This document shows positions 20,024 to 29,045 of a stretch of 64,000 nucleotides of DNA, in pieces. The position numbers and the translations under genes are program-made. The notes under the pieces were generated by a model. The model had not been told where the DNA came from, ran no database searches, and saw nothing but the letters and a program-made list of their open reading frames with translations. Source of the stretch: Sulfurospirillum tamanense. GTDB lineage: Bacteria > Campylobacterota > Campylobacteria > Campylobacterales > Campylobacteraceae. Each line of letters starts with the position of its first letter. Position 1 is the stretch's first letter. The stretch is taken from positions 17,706 to 81,705 of the forward strand of contig NZ_JAFHKK010000009.1 of NCBI RefSeq assembly GCF_016937535.1. Direction: 5' to 3'.

Positions 20024-20620
20024 ATGGACATTGCAACGATTTTAAGCTCAGAGTGGTTTGGACTCTATGGCGTGCCACTTCTTATCTGCTTGGCGCGCAT
20101 CACGGACGTTACTATTGGCACCTTGCGCATCATTTTTGTAGCCAAAGGCTTGCGGCGCGTGGCTCCCGTTTTAGGCTTTTTTGAAATTATTATCTGGCTT
20201 ACCGCCCTCACCCAAGTCATGGGCAACCTCACCAACCCTGTCAACTTTTTTGCCTACGCGCTAGGCTTTTCTCTGGGGAATTATTTGGGCATTTACATCG
20301 AAAATCGTTTGGCCCTTGGTATGGTGGTCATTCGCATCATCACCAAACGCGACTCCCATGCTCTTGCCACAAAACTGCGTGAAATCGGACACAGTGTCAC
20401 GTCCTTGGACGCCGAGGGCAACGATGGTCCAGTCAATGTCGTCTTTACAGTTGTCAAACGCTCTCAGACTAAAAAAATCATACCGCTTATCCAACACTAC
20501 AACCCGCGCGCGGTTTACTCCATTGAGGATGTCAGGCACGTGAGTGACCCAAACTTCCCCATGAAAACCCCTCTGGCGCGCAAAGGCATCGCTGAGCGTT
20601 TGCGCGGGGTGGCAAAATAA
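20024..20620 (+). CDS. UPF0316/DUF2179 family membrane protein
   Basis: A 198-residue protein. Residues 1-105 hold about three transmembrane helices with the conserved family segment ARITDVTIGTLRIIFVAKGLR (split here as ARITDVTIGTLR and IIFVAKG). Residues 107-180 form the cytoplasmic DUF2179 domain, with RIITKRDSHALATKLRE and VVFTVVKRSQTKKI. The family is widespread but has no settled function; nucleotide binding has been suggested for DUF2179 from its fold. It has its own promoter and converges on the nitrilase-fusion gene 1 nt away. Confidence 0.82.
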   Translation: MDIATILSSEWFGLYGVPLLICLARITDVTIGTLRIIFVAKGLRRVAPVLGFFEIIIWLTALTQVMGNLTNPVNFFAYALGFSLGNYLGIYIENRLALGMVVIRIITKRDSHALATKLREIGHSVTSLDAEGNDGPVNVVFTVVKRSQTKKIIPLIQHYNPRAVYSIEDVRHVSDPNFPMKTPLARKGIAERLRGVAK

Positions 20621-20621
20621 G

Positions 20622-22175
20622 TTAACTTTTTAGGATAGAAAAATTCTCCACCCCGCCCTTCCATTCAAGGGTATACAAATCTTCACGGCGCGAACGGAAG
20701 TTGCGCACGCTTCCGCGCTCACGAAGCTCCTTTAAAAGACGCACGTCAAGGTCGGCTACAAGGGTCATCTCGGTATTTGGCGTGGCTTCGGCGATAGTCG
20801 CATCATGAGCAAACGCATAATCTGAAGGACTAAACACCGCCGCTTGAGAGTACTGAATGTCCATATTTTCTACCTTGGGCAAGTTGCCCACACTGCCCGA
20901 GATAACCACATAGCATTCGTTTTCAATAGCCCGCGCTTGGGCACAACGACGCACGCGCAAATAGGCGTTTTTGGTGTCTGTCCAGTAAGGCACAAACAAA
21001 ATATCAACCCGATGCTTGGCAAGCAATCTTGAAAGCTCCGGAAACTCCACGTCGTAACAAATGAGCACACCGATGCGCCCTGTGTCCGTTTCAAAAACAG
21101 AGAGTTTATCGCCCCCTTGCATCCCCCAGTACGCTTCCTCATCAGGAGTGATGTGAAGCTTCTTTTGAAAGGCATGGGTGCCATCGCGTCGGCACAGGTA
21201 GCTGGTATTGTAAAGCACTTGGTCGCGGTATTCGGGCATGCTTCCTGCGATGATGTTGGTGTTGTAGCGTACTGCCATTTGTCCGATTTTTTCTACTAAC
21301 TCATCCGTATAGCTAGCCACGGTGCGAATGGCAGCTTCGGGGCTTTCTTCGGGGTGCAAGGCCATGAGAGGTGCGTTAAAAAACTCAGGAAAGAGCACAA
21401 AATCCGACTGGTACCCCGCCATGGCGTCTACAAAAAACTCCACTTGATCTAAAAACTCTTCCACGCTCCGCACACTGCGCATCTGCCATTGCACCGCGCC
21501 GATGCGAATGATAGAACGGGTAATGATAGGCTGTTCGGGGCTCTCTTCGTACTCGACGTTACTCCACTCTAGCAAGGTGGCGTACTCTTTGGACGCTTGG
21601 TCGCCTTTAAGATAGCCTTTAAGAATCCGCCGCACGTGAAAGTCGTTGGCCAGTTGAAAGCCAAGTACAGGGTCGCTGATTTCTTTGTGTTTGACTTGTT
21701 CGATATAGCGCGCGGGAGTCATTTCGTGGGCGTATTTAGCATAACCAGGGATGCGCCCCCCTGCGATGATGCGTTTGAGGTTGAGCCATACGCACAGTTC
21801 TTTGCGCGCATCGTACAGCCGCCTTCCAAGGCGAAGTCCACGGTACTCTGGGTCTACAAACACGTCCAAACCGTACAAGGTGTCACCTTCGGGATCGTGG
21901 GTGGTCAATAAGCCTGCCCCTGTGATCTCTTCGTAGGTGTGGCGGTCGCCAAATTTACCATAATTCACAATCAAACTTTGCGCTGCTGCGACAACTTTGC
22001 TGTCATCTTCGATACAAATCTGCCCTTCGGGAAAGGCTTTGAGTTGGGCATAAAACTCTTTTTTTGTCCACCCGCCAAGGGTGGGGTAGACTTTGTCCAT
22101 AATCGCTTTTATATCTGCATAATCTTCGCGTCGCAAGTTTCGTAAAATCAGCTTGCTCGCATGTTTTTCTGCCAT
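20622..22175 (-). CDS. GNAT acetyltransferase-carbon-nitrogen hydrolase fusion
   Basis: A 517-residue two-domain protein. Residues 1-195 are a GNAT acetyltransferase domain (VDPEYRGLRLGRRLYDARKEL is the acetyl-CoA loop). Residues 220-515 are a nitrilase-superfamily amidase with the Glu-Lys-Cys triad in VLFPEFFNAPL, FQKKLHITPDEE and GVLICYDVEFPEL. The fusion is known in many bacteria but its substrate is not established. I start at ATG 22175: an iterated palindrome directly upstream provides AAAGGAG, and the longer frame would only translate that palindrome (as FTCK). No partner gene. Confidence 0.88.
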   Translation of the reverse strand: MAEKHASKLILRNLRREDYADIKAIMDKVYPTLGGWTKKEFYAQLKAFPEGQICIEDDSKVVAAAQSLIVNYGKFGDRHTYEEITGAGLLTTHDPEGDTLYGLDVFVDPEYRGLRLGRRLYDARKELCVWLNLKRIIAGGRIPGYAKYAHEMTPARYIEQVKHKEISDPVLGFQLANDFHVRRILKGYLKGDQASKEYATLLEWSNVEYEESPEQPIITRSIIRIGAVQWQMRSVRSVEEFLDQVEFFVDAMAGYQSDFVLFPEFFNAPLMALHPEESPEAAIRTVASYTDELVEKIGQMAVRYNTNIIAGSMPEYRDQVLYNTSYLCRRDGTHAFQKKLHITPDEEAYWGMQGGDKLSVFETDTGRIGVLICYDVEFPELSRLLAKHRVDILFVPYWTDTKNAYLRVRRCAQARAIENECYVVISGSVGNLPKVENMDIQYSQAAVFSPSDYAFAHDATIAEATPNTEMTLVADLDVRLLKELRERGSVRNFRSRREDLYTLEWKGGVENFSILKS

Positions 22176-22185
22176 GAATGCTCCT

Positions 22186-22195
22186 TTACATGTAA
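22186..22195. repeat. Iterated palindrome copy, Shine-Dalgarno type
   Basis: TTACATGTAA, full form CCTTTACATGTAAAGG, ends 10 nt before ATG 22175 on the minus strand. Its arm plus AG makes AAAGGAG. Confidence 0.9.
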
Positions 22196-22243
22196 AGGTA
22201 TTGTAACACAAGGTGGCAACACTTTAGGCTTCTTGAAGCATTG

Positions 22244-22288
22244 CCCCAAAACAAAACAAAGCGCTCCTTTTCTTTGTTTATTTTGGGG
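22244..22288 (-). terminator. Inverted repeat over the 3' end of the NIT chemoreceptor gene
   Basis: CCCCAAAA-AAACAAAG pairs with CTTTGTTTTGTTTTGGGG around a GC-containing loop, spanning the stop codon at 22278. T-rich arms suggest a transcription terminator for the minus strand. Confidence 0.5.
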
Positions 22289-24263
22289 TGCTAGTTTTAA
22301 ACTGAGCAAGCATGGCAATAAGCTCATGGGACAAGGTTGCAACCTCTTTGGCAACCTTGTCGGCTTCTGAAATACTTGTACTGTTTGAAGCCGAAATATC
22401 TTGCAGGGTTTCTAGCTTGCGCACAAAAGCATCCATAAGCCCGGCACTTTGGTTAACTGCTTGTGTTGTTTCAGTGATGCTTTTCGCAGCAGTTCCCATA
22501 GTCGCACTCACCGCCTCAACCTCGCTTTGAACCTCATCTGTTTGCTCCACCAGTACGCGCACGCGCTGAGTGCCAGCATTCATTTCGCCACTTGTATCTA
22601 CAATAGATTGAACAATCACGTTAATCGTAGCGTTAATTTCAATGAGAGATTTTTGTGTTTTTTCGGCCAGTTTTCGCACCTCATCGGCCACCACGGCAAA
22701 CCCGCGCCCGTGCTCTCCTGCCCGCGCGGCTTCGATGGCAGCATTGAGAGCCAAAAGGTTGGTCTGCTCCGCAATATCCGCAATCACATCCAGTACAGAT
22801 TTCACCTGTTCTGCATCATGACTTAATTGGGTTAACTTGCCTGCAAGCTCCATTTCCATATGGGAATTTTCACTGACTTTTTCAATTGTATTAACAATCA
22901 ATACACGAGCATGCTCTAATTGCTTATGGGCTTCTAGCATTTCACCTTGCGTTGTGTTTGCCTCTTTGGAAACCCCCAAGAGAGCTTTTTTGAGCGCCAA
23001 AGCCTCACTAGAATTCTCTTTGATGATATCAACCTCACGAGTAATATTTGTCAATATTTGACCAAAAGCCGAGGCAAGCTCACCTGAAACGGCAACATTT
23101 TGCCTAGCCCCTTCTTGCGTCTTAGTAATCACACCGTGCAGCCCTTCTACAAACTCGCCCAAAGAAGTGTATATTCCGCTAAATTCATCCTGCACATTGC
23201 TGTGAATACGTCGACCCAAATCCTTACTTGTTGCAACATCCAAAATGGTTTTGCGCAAGGCATTAACACGCCGTTGTATGTCTCTGGCTATCACCCAGCC
23301 AATCACCAATGAAAAAAGAAAAATAGCACTTCCTATAAGAGCGTCCGTCAAAGCGGTAGATTTGTGTGCTGCCATAACAGCATCGATTTCTTGGGAGATT
23401 TTATCATCAACTTCTTTAAGTTGGTCTATTTTTTCCGTCATGGTTGCAAACCAACTTTCCGCATTGACACCAAAGTTTCCCTCGCTTCCCTTGCTAATAG
23501 CTAGGTTTCTCAGGCGGGCCACTTCAGCAAAAGAGGGGTGTTTTTGTGCTTGTGCATAATACCCGCGCACTTGCGCTGTGGTGTTGTCATAAAACACTGA
23601 CATGTACGAAGCTTGCTCTGCGATGAGCGTTATTACCCGTTCAAACATGCCTGGCGCAAAACGATCTGCACCAAAGGTACCGCTAAGCACTGCGCGCTCA
23701 ACCCCCGCGCGCTCTTTAGCTTTAAGATAAGCCGTATAGGCCACAAGGGCTCTGGTAACATCGTTTTTCGGAGAGAGCGTGGCGGCGTAGGCAGTAATGT
23801 CAAGCATTTTATTGTTCATGTCGGTGTAATATTTTACCACTTGACCCAATGGAAGCTCAAGGGCGCTCACGCGCTCACGCATATTTGCCAATTGGCTTAA
23901 ATCCTCAAGCAGAGCATCAACTTCTTCTTTGAAAGAGGAAGGGTAGACAGAAAAATCCACCAAAGAGGCTACCCTCTTAAACGCGCCCACTTGTTTGTCA
24001 GTAGCACTACGCTGAGCTGGAAGCGTTTGTGCGAACTGTGCACCTTTGCTGCCCGTAAAACCTGCGCTCATACCCCGTTCTTTTTGGGTTTCGTGAATCA
24101 AAAGTGAAATACTTTTACTCATCTCAACAAGAGCATGCACCTGTGTAAGTTGAGTATTAAACCGGTAATCATCCACTACTTTTGTAGCGGTCAGATACAC
24201 CAAGCCAATCAGCGGAATAAACGTTAGGGCGAGCAGTTTGCTCTTAATGCCAAGCTGAATCAT
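22278..24263 (-). CDS. Methyl-accepting chemotaxis protein with NIT sensor domain
   Basis: A 661-residue receptor. A transmembrane helix at residues 8-28 is followed by a periplasmic nitrate/nitrite-sensing (NIT) domain to about residue 300, with the family hallmark [15 protein letters not shown] second helix ([19 protein letters not shown]), a HAMP domain and the signalling domain with the [21 protein letters not shown] hairpin (as [11 protein letters not shown] and [10 protein letters not shown]) complete it. It probably senses nitrate, nitrite or a similar anion and feeds CheA. Start is ATG 24263, with AAGGAG buried in a hairpin directly upstream. No C-terminal CheR-tethering pentapeptide. 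Confidence 0.9.
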   Translation of the reverse strand: MIQLGIKSKLLALTFIPLIGLVYLTATKVVDDYRFNTQLTQVHALVEMSKSISLLIHETQKERGMSAGFTGSKGAQFAQTLPAQRSATDKQVGAFKRVASLVDFSVYPSSFKEEVDALLEDLSQLANMRERVSALELPLGQVVKYYTDMNNKMLDITAYAATLSPKNDVTRALVAYTAYLKAKERAGVERAVLSGTFGADRFAPGMFERVITLIAEQASYMSVFYDNTTAQVRGYYAQAQKHPSFAEVARLRNLAISKGSEGNFGVNAESWFATMTEKIDQLKEVDDKISQEIDAVMAAHKSTALTDALIGSAIFLFSLVIGWVIARDIQRRVNALRKTILDVATSKDLGRRIHSNVQDEFSGIYTSLGEFVEGLHGVITKTQEGARQNVAVSGELASAFGQILTNITREVDIIKENSSEALALKKALLGVSKEANTTQGEMLEAHKQLEHARVLIVNTIEKVSENSHMEMELAGKLTQLSHDAEQVKSVLDVIADIAEQTNLLALNAAIEAARAGEHGRGFAVVADEVRKLAEKTQKSLIEINATINVIVQSIVDTSGEMNAGTQRVRVLVEQTDEVQSEVEAVSATMGTAAKSITETTQAVNQSAGLMDAFVRKLETLQDISASNSTSISEADKVAKEVATLSHELIAMLAQFKTSTPK

Positions 24264-24266
24264 AAA

Positions 24267-24294
24267 ATCTCCTTGCAAAAACTAGCAAGGAGAT
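24267..24294 (-). promoter_or_regulatory. Hairpin sequestering the chemoreceptor Shine-Dalgarno
   Basis: On the minus strand ATCTCCTTGC pairs perfectly with GCAAGGAGAT over an 8-nt loop. The 3' arm holds AAGGAG and ends 3 nt before ATG 24263, so the stem hides the ribosome site. Confidence 0.65.
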
Positions 24295-24306
24295 TAACAT
24301 AGTTAT

Positions 24307-24358
24307 GATTTTTTCGCCATGACCTGCATCAAAGCTTTTAGCAGGTCATGTAAAAATC
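24307..24358. repeat. Long inverted repeat between chemoreceptor genes
   Basis: Core arms CATGACCTGC (24318-24327) and GCAGGTCATG (24341-24350) extend through GATTTTT / AAAAATC. No T-run follows on either strand, so it is not a classic terminator; it may still end or process the transcript of the gene stopping at 24358. Confidence 0.6.
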
Positions 24359-25263
24359 TAGACCTTAAACTCCTCAAGTTTGGCGCGCAGTCTGTCGGTC
24401 TGGGTGCGCAGATTGTGAGATGCTTCGACAATGTGGTTTACGTCTGTTGAGTTTTTGGTTGCCATGGTGTCTGCTTTGAGTACCACTTCAATGAGTTTTT
24501 GCGCTTCTTGCTCAATGGTTTTTGAGCCCTCCAAGGAGCGATCAACCACCCCGTCCACATCGCGCATAAGCAAGGAAACCTCATCTACTGAGGCTTGCAC
24601 TTCTTCGGAGTTTTTGGCGAGTTTTTGAATCTCTTTGGAATTGTTGGAGATAGAATGAGAAATCTCTTCGATAGAGCGCACAGTACCCTCAACGGTTGTG
24701 TTGATCTCCTCCAGACTTGTTTGCGTTCTTTCTGCCAAGATTCGCACCTCATCGGCTACTACAGCAAAACCTCTCCCGTGCTCCCCTGCACGCGCAGCTT
24801 CGATGGCAGCATTAAGAGCCAAAAGATTTGTCTGGTCTGCAATTTCACCAATGGCTTCAAGAACATTTTTGATTGCGGAAGTTTCTTTGGTTAGGGTACC
24901 TAGACGCGCAGTAAGCAGTTGGTCGTTTTTAGTGCTTTGGTTTACCACGCCCGCTAACTGTGTGACCAAATCCCGCGCATACTGCAAACGTGTTTCGGCC
25001 TTTTGGAGGTTTTCTTTTGTGGCCTTTGATTCTTTTAGAGTTTCTTGGATAATGGTAATGGAGTGCTCTTGGGTGGTTTTGATACCCCTGTTCATGGCAA
25101 GCTGCTCCTTGAAACTACTCTCTAGCGCTACACACAAATGGCTAAGTTGATTGGAGATAGAGGCATTTTCCTTGGATGTATCGATGGCGTTTTTGACAGT
25201 AGCGTGGATTTTTTCGATAAACCGATTAACACTTTTACCCGCGCGCCCGAGTTTGCATGGCAC
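24358..25263 (-). CDS. Signalling half of a split chemotaxis receptor
   Basis: A 301-residue protein with no membrane helix. After a few residues it enters receptor signalling helices ([28 protein letters not shown]), then the hairpin [21 protein letters not shown] ([11 protein letters not shown] plus [10 protein letters not shown]) near residue 145. It begins at GTG 25263, inside the 3' end of the Cache-domain gene, in another frame. In intact receptors of this type the second transmembrane helix and HAMP domain come between the two parts; both are missing here. It looks like the product of a deletion with frameshift, but a soluble receptor expressed on its own is possible. Confidence 0.75.
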   Translation of the reverse strand: MPCKLGRAGKSVNRFIEKIHATVKNAIDTSKENASISNQLSHLCVALESSFKEQLAMNRGIKTTQEHSITIIQETLKESKATKENLQKAETRLQYARDLVTQLAGVVNQSTKNDQLLTARLGTLTKETSAIKNVLEAIGEIADQTNLLALNAAIEAARAGEHGRGFAVVADEVRILAERTQTSLEEINTTVEGTVRSIEEISHSISNNSKEIQKLAKNSEEVQASVDEVSLLMRDVDGVVDRSLEGSKTIEQEAQKLIEVVLKADTMATKNSTDVNHIVEASHNLRTQTDRLRAKLEEFKV

Positions 25264-25849
25264 CTATCACTGCATCAATACCATCCACATAAACCCCCGT
25301 CCCAATAATCCAATCCCACCCTGGATGTACGATAACATAAGAAAGTTTTGGCTGTGGGTCTTCGTAGCCTGGTTTTGCCCACTGGTATTCCACCACACCG
25401 CCTGCGACACTGGCTTTGGTCACTTGCACCATTTCCATAAACAACGCTTTACCCGCTGGGTCTTTGATGTTGCGCAAATCTGCACCATTAAGTTTTGGAT
25501 TAATGGGGTGCATCACCATTTTTGGCGAACTGTCATTAACCCAAAAATACCCCTCATCGTTAAGGTCAAATCGCATGGTTTTTAGTGCATTTAGCGCTGC
25601 ATTTTTAGCGTTTTCTTCACCCATTTCTTGGCGTTGCTTGTAGTAATGCTCCACCAAATCATAAGCAATCTGAACACTATTCTCCAAATCTCGTGCGATT
25701 TTTTGAATCAGGTCTTCTCGGTATTGTGCTTCAAAATCCTGAGAAAGACGCTGCATTCCGTGAAAACCAACGGCGCTAAAAATAACAGCAATCCCAATCA
25801 TAGGCGGAATGAGCAAGAAGAAGATTTTAGTACTGATGAATTTAAACAT
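25235..25849 (-). CDS. Cache-domain half of a split chemotaxis receptor
   Basis: A 204-residue protein with an N-terminal transmembrane helix ([21 protein letters not shown]) and a single-Cache periplasmic domain. [19 protein letters not shown] and [21 protein letters not shown] are the family hallmarks of small-molecule-binding sCache_2 receptors. The frame stops right after the Cache domain (QTRARG), where a second transmembrane helix should begin, and the signalling domain continues in a different frame with a 29-nt overlap. As it stands it would be a periplasmic sensor tethered by one helix with no cytoplasmic output. Confidence 0.75.
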   Translation of the reverse strand: MFKFISTKIFFLLIPPMIGIAVIFSAVGFHGMQRLSQDFEAQYREDLIQKIARDLENSVQIAYDLVEHYYKQRQEMGEENAKNAALNALKTMRFDLNDEGYFWVNDSSPKMVMHPINPKLNGADLRNIKDPAGKALFMEMVQVTKASVAGGVVEYQWAKPGYEDPQPKLSYVIVHPGWDWIIGTGVYVDGIDAVIGAMQTRARG

Positions 25850-25985
25850 GAGCGCTCCAGTGGGGTTTTGTGATGATTTTAAGCCCAGAGGGATTAAAAC
25901 TCTATTAAAAAATGTACAAATTAACCATTGTGTGGCGAAATAATCCTAAACGAAACGTTAAGTGACACTCTTTGAAGCCCCTTCC

Positions 25986-26007
25986 ACACCTTTACATGTA
26001 AAGGTGT
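25986..26007. repeat. Iterated palindrome extended to 22 bp
   Basis: TTACATGTAA at 25992-26001 sits in a perfect 22-bp palindrome with outer arms ACACC/GGTGT, the longest copy in the window. It is intergenic, about 70 nt before the globin-EAL gene and not at its ribosome site. The rest of the 25850-26078 gap is AT-rich with no gene seen. Confidence 0.85.
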
Positions 26008-26078
26008 AGCCTAGGCGTACATAAAGGTTTTTTTGATACGATTGTGCCATAAAAATATTTAGGGTTTCAGGACACTGG

Positions 26079-27257
26079 ATGCAGATAACCACTTTGGTTC
26101 ATAACTATGGCTTCACCGAAGAAGATGCCTTTAAATTACGTGAAATTCGTCCGCTGCTTGTGCTAGAAATCGACCGTTTTATCCAAGAGTTTTATCTCTT
26201 TGTTTTTCGTTTTGAACATGCCAAAAAGTTTATTCAGTCTCCTGAAGCTCAAGCCAAGCACCAACAAGAGGTCACCAAATGGTTCAAGAGTCTTTTTGGT
26301 GGTGCTTATGGAAAATTTTATATCTTAAAGCTAAAACGCATCAGCGAAGCGCATGTGAACATTGGACTGCCTGCACACTACGTCAATGCTGCCTTTAGCT
26401 TTGTGCGACGCTTTATCAAAGAAGTTTTGATTGACAACGGTCGGCTTTGTGCCCTAGGTGCGGTGGATAAAATCATCGACATCAACCTCGACGTACTGAC
26501 CATTAGCTACCAAGAAGAAGAGCAATCCAAGCTCATCCACGAAGTGGTTTTTTTGCGCAAATCCATCAAGGCGTCTGCCATCACGCCCTACGCCCAGCCC
26601 ATTTACAACAGCCGAAGCCTTTTGCCTGAAAAAAACGAATGCCTCATGCGCCTCATTGACCCCCTAAATAAAGAAGTTCATTCGATTCTGCCTTATCTTG
26701 AAACATCCAAAAAGGTCAAGCTCTACCGCGCGCTCATGCAACAAATGGTGCAAAAATCATTTGCTTTTTTCTCCACCAAAGCGGTGGATTTTAGCCTCAA
26801 CTTAAGCTATGAGGACATCACGGATGAACCCTTTGTGGCAGAACTTTTTAGCTACATTGATGGCCACATGGCGCCAAAGCATATTATTTTTGAAATCGTA
26901 GAGAGCGATTTTATTCAGGATTTTGCTGTAGTGGACTCTTTTGCCAAAAAGATTCGCGCTAAAGGGTGCAAGTTGGCGATTGATGATTTTGGCAGTGGGT
27001 TTTCTAGTATGCACCATGTTTTGGCGCTCAAACCCGAATACATAAAGATTGATGGTTCGCTCATCAAACACCTTGACACCTCTTCCCAGTCGCGCACGGT
27101 CGTGAGAAACATCGTCAACATGGCGCAAGAACTCGGCGCAAAAACCATCGCCGAGTACATTCACAACGAAGCCATTTTGCGTCAAGCGCAAGCGTTGGGA
27201 GTGGACTACTTGCAAGGGTTTCACCTCGCCAAACCTGCTCCTCTAGAGAACGCCTAG
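26079..27257 (+). CDS. Globin-coupled EAL-domain cyclic-di-GMP phosphodiesterase
   Basis: A soluble 392-residue protein. Residues 1-165 form a sensor globin (protoglobin/GCS type): HVNIGLPAHYVNAAFSFVRRF carries the proximal heme His. Residues 170-388 form an EAL domain. The EAL motif itself reads ECLMR instead of EALVR, but the remaining catalytic positions are present: NLSYEDI, FEIVES, AIDDFGSGFSS, EYIKIDG, IAEYIHNEA and YLQGFHLA. It probably degrades c-di-GMP under control of oxygen or another heme ligand. Monocistronic, with ATG 26079 after a weak GGACACTGG leader. The AEGVE motif is altered to AEYIH, so activity is likely but not certain. Confidence 0.85.
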   Translation: MQITTLVHNYGFTEEDAFKLREIRPLLVLEIDRFIQEFYLFVFRFEHAKKFIQSPEAQAKHQQEVTKWFKSLFGGAYGKFYILKLKRISEAHVNIGLPAHYVNAAFSFVRRFIKEVLIDNGRLCALGAVDKIIDINLDVLTISYQEEEQSKLIHEVVFLRKSIKASAITPYAQPIYNSRSLLPEKNECLMRLIDPLNKEVHSILPYLETSKKVKLYRALMQQMVQKSFAFFSTKAVDFSLNLSYEDITDEPFVAELFSYIDGHMAPKHIIFEIVESDFIQDFAVVDSFAKKIRAKGCKLAIDDFGSGFSSMHHVLALKPEYIKIDGSLIKHLDTSSQSRTVVRNIVNMAQELGAKTIAEYIHNEAILRQAQALGVDYLQGFHLAKPAPLENA

Positions 27258-28360
27258 TCTAGGCTTTGCACTAACGCCAACGTTATCTCCTCAAACCGCA
27301 CCACTTGCTTGCCGCGGTGGTCTTTTAAAAACCCCTCAGCTTGGCTTTTGGTGCGAAAAGGGATGAGTTCATGTCCCATAGGGCCGTACATGGTACTGCC
27401 TACCACATAAAAGGCTTCGCGGCCATCGAGGGCTTCGAGGGTGTAGTAGTCGGTCACTTTGATGGCAGGGTTTTGCATGGGGGCATGGGCGTATTTTTGA
27501 GGGTCGAAATAGAACTTCATCATGTCTTTTACCCCATCAAAATAGTGCGTATGGGCCTCGTCTTTGAGCATAGCAGCCCATTTGGGGTACTTGGCCACAA
27601 ACATCCCGCACACAGGACACTTGGCATCTTCAGGGACGTCAATCTGCGCCACATGGGTATGTTCAAACCGTTTGACTTCCCACAAGTACAATGCCACAGG
27701 CTGCAAGTCGCCCTCGCCTTCTAGGTTTTGGCACAACCCTTTGCCTACAATGTCAGCCTTGAGTTCGCTAATGGTGTTGTAATGCATGGGGTCAATCTCT
27801 TGGCACTTGAGCTCATAGACCTTTTTTCCCTTGGGGTAAACCATGTTTTTCTTGCGGTTGTCGGTCATGGCAAGGTCTTTTTCCAAATCCTCAAGGGCGC
27901 GGGCAAAGGCTTTTTCAAAGTCTGTTAACTCCCCGCCATACTGGGCTTGAAACGCTTTTGCCGCCGCCTCGGTGCTAAAGGCGTATTTGCTCACCATGGT
28001 CATGGTGCCAGGAGCCTTGGAGCCTAGCACATAAAAGGCCTCATGCACATCAATAAGCACGTCTGTATCGACCGCCACCACGAGCATTTGCCCTAAGCGC
28101 TCTTTGATGGCTGGCATATCTACCGCCAAACAGCGCATGGAGCAGTACTGTTTTTTCGTGCCATCGGTGAGCTTAACGGCGTGATTGGTCTTGTAAAACA
28201 GGGGGAGCTTCATGCCACAGATGGGGCACCACTCTTTTTGCGGCCCCTCTTGAATCAGTTGCGGCGCGTTGTTGGTCGCTTGTTTACTAAACTCCATAGC
28301 GCCAACGCCAAAAGTAAAACACAACACCAGTGCTGCCATCCAAATCCCAAAGCGTTTCAT
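27254..28360 (-). CDS. Periplasmic protein with two NosL domains
   Basis: A 368-residue exported protein. A signal peptide (MKRFGIWMAALVLCFTFGVG) precedes two NosL-like copper-binding units. The first has CPICGMKLPLFYKTNHAV and QYCSMRCLAVDM; the second has CPVCGMFVAKYPKWAAML followed by HTHYFDGVKDMMKF, where the second Cys pair is absent. Each ends with a EAFYV(L/V)GS strand. NosL is a copper(I) chaperone, known best for nitrous oxide reductase assembly, but no nos gene is nearby. ATG 28360 is chosen because the signal peptide starts there. The fusion of two NosL units is unusual; delivery of copper or a related metal is inferred. Confidence 0.82.
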   Translation of the reverse strand: MKRFGIWMAALVLCFTFGVGAMEFSKQATNNAPQLIQEGPQKEWCPICGMKLPLFYKTNHAVKLTDGTKKQYCSMRCLAVDMPAIKERLGQMLVVAVDTDVLIDVHEAFYVLGSKAPGTMTMVSKYAFSTEAAAKAFQAQYGGELTDFEKAFARALEDLEKDLAMTDNRKKNMVYPKGKKVYELKCQEIDPMHYNTISELKADIVGKGLCQNLEGEGDLQPVALYLWEVKRFEHTHVAQIDVPEDAKCPVCGMFVAKYPKWAAMLKDEAHTHYFDGVKDMMKFYFDPQKYAHAPMQNPAIKVTDYYTLEALDGREAFYVVGSTMYGPMGHELIPFRTKSQAEGFLKDHRGKQVVRFEEITLALVQSLD

Positions 28361-28428
28361 TTGTCTGCCTTTTTGTGAAAATTTTAAGAAAAGCATACAC
28401 TAGAAGTGTTAAAGCAGTGTTAGAACCC

Positions 28429-28438
28429 TTACATGTAA
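28429..28438. repeat. Iterated palindrome copy, intergenic
   Basis: TTACATGTAA in the symmetric form CCTTACATGTAAGG between the HemJ stop and the NosL-type gene, too far from the start codon to act as its ribosome site. Confidence 0.85.
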
Positions 28439-28441
28439 GGA

Positions 28442-28957
28442 CTACTTTTTGCCTTTGGCGTTTAAAATGAAGTAGATGATAACCCCAAACACCCCAAGCA
28501 CTCCGACAGAGAAAAGCAGTGGCGTACTTTTGAGAATGACATAGGTCACGATGAGAATGGAAAGGGCGGTGGGGACTTCGTTGTACGCGCGGAAAAATTT
28601 ACCGCTTTTGGTACACGTGCCTTTGGCCAGTTGCTTGCGGTAGTGTTCCAAAGAAAAAGAGTACGCCATCAGCACTACCACCACCGTGAGCTTGGCATGC
28701 ATCCACCCGCCACCACTCATCACCGAGGGATTTAAGGCTATCATAGCTAGACCACTTAAGACCGTCGCCCACAACGCAGGCAAACCGATGTATTTGTACA
28801 GCTTAAACTCCTGAATCTCCACCACCTGCGTGAACTCTTTTTTCTCCCTGTGCTCCACATGGTACACAAACAAACGGGGCAGGTAAAACAACATCGCCAT
28901 CCACGACATAAAAGACATCACATGAAACACCAAAATCCACAAATAGTAGTCCATCAT
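28442..28957 (-). CDS. hemJ: HemJ-type protoporphyrinogen IX oxidase
   Basis: HemJ oxidises protoporphyrinogen IX to protoporphyrin IX in heme synthesis. The 171-residue membrane protein has the hallmark FHVMSFMSWMAMLFYLPRLF with the conserved His and Arg, then VYHVEH, and KLTVVVVLMAYSF with the conserved Lys. Four helices are usual; a fifth C-terminal helix (VLGVFGVIIYFIL) is added here. Two ATG codons are possible (28957 or 28954); AAGGAG is better spaced for the second. hemB and hemN also lie in this window but in other transcripts. Confidence 0.88.
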   Translation of the reverse strand: MMDYYLWILVFHVMSFMSWMAMLFYLPRLFVYHVEHREKKEFTQVVEIQEFKLYKYIGLPALWATVLSGLAMIALNPSVMSGGGWMHAKLTVVVVLMAYSFSLEHYRKQLAKGTCTKSGKFFRAYNEVPTALSILIVTYVILKSTPLLFSVGVLGVFGVIIYFILNAKGKK

Positions 28958-29045
28958 CGCTCCTTGGTAAAATGGAGCGATTGTACCTCAAAAGGGTAAA
29001 TCAAAAGGCAATTTGGGGCGGGCGAACACAGGAGAAAAGGCTTAA

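Noticed and set aside
24307..24358. Classic rho-independent terminator
   Set aside because: The stem is long but no T-run follows it on either strand, so I list it only as an inverted repeat.
28958..29045. Toxin gene downstream of the Phd/StbD antitoxin
   Set aside because: Only 88 nt, with no reading frame of useful length on the minus strand.
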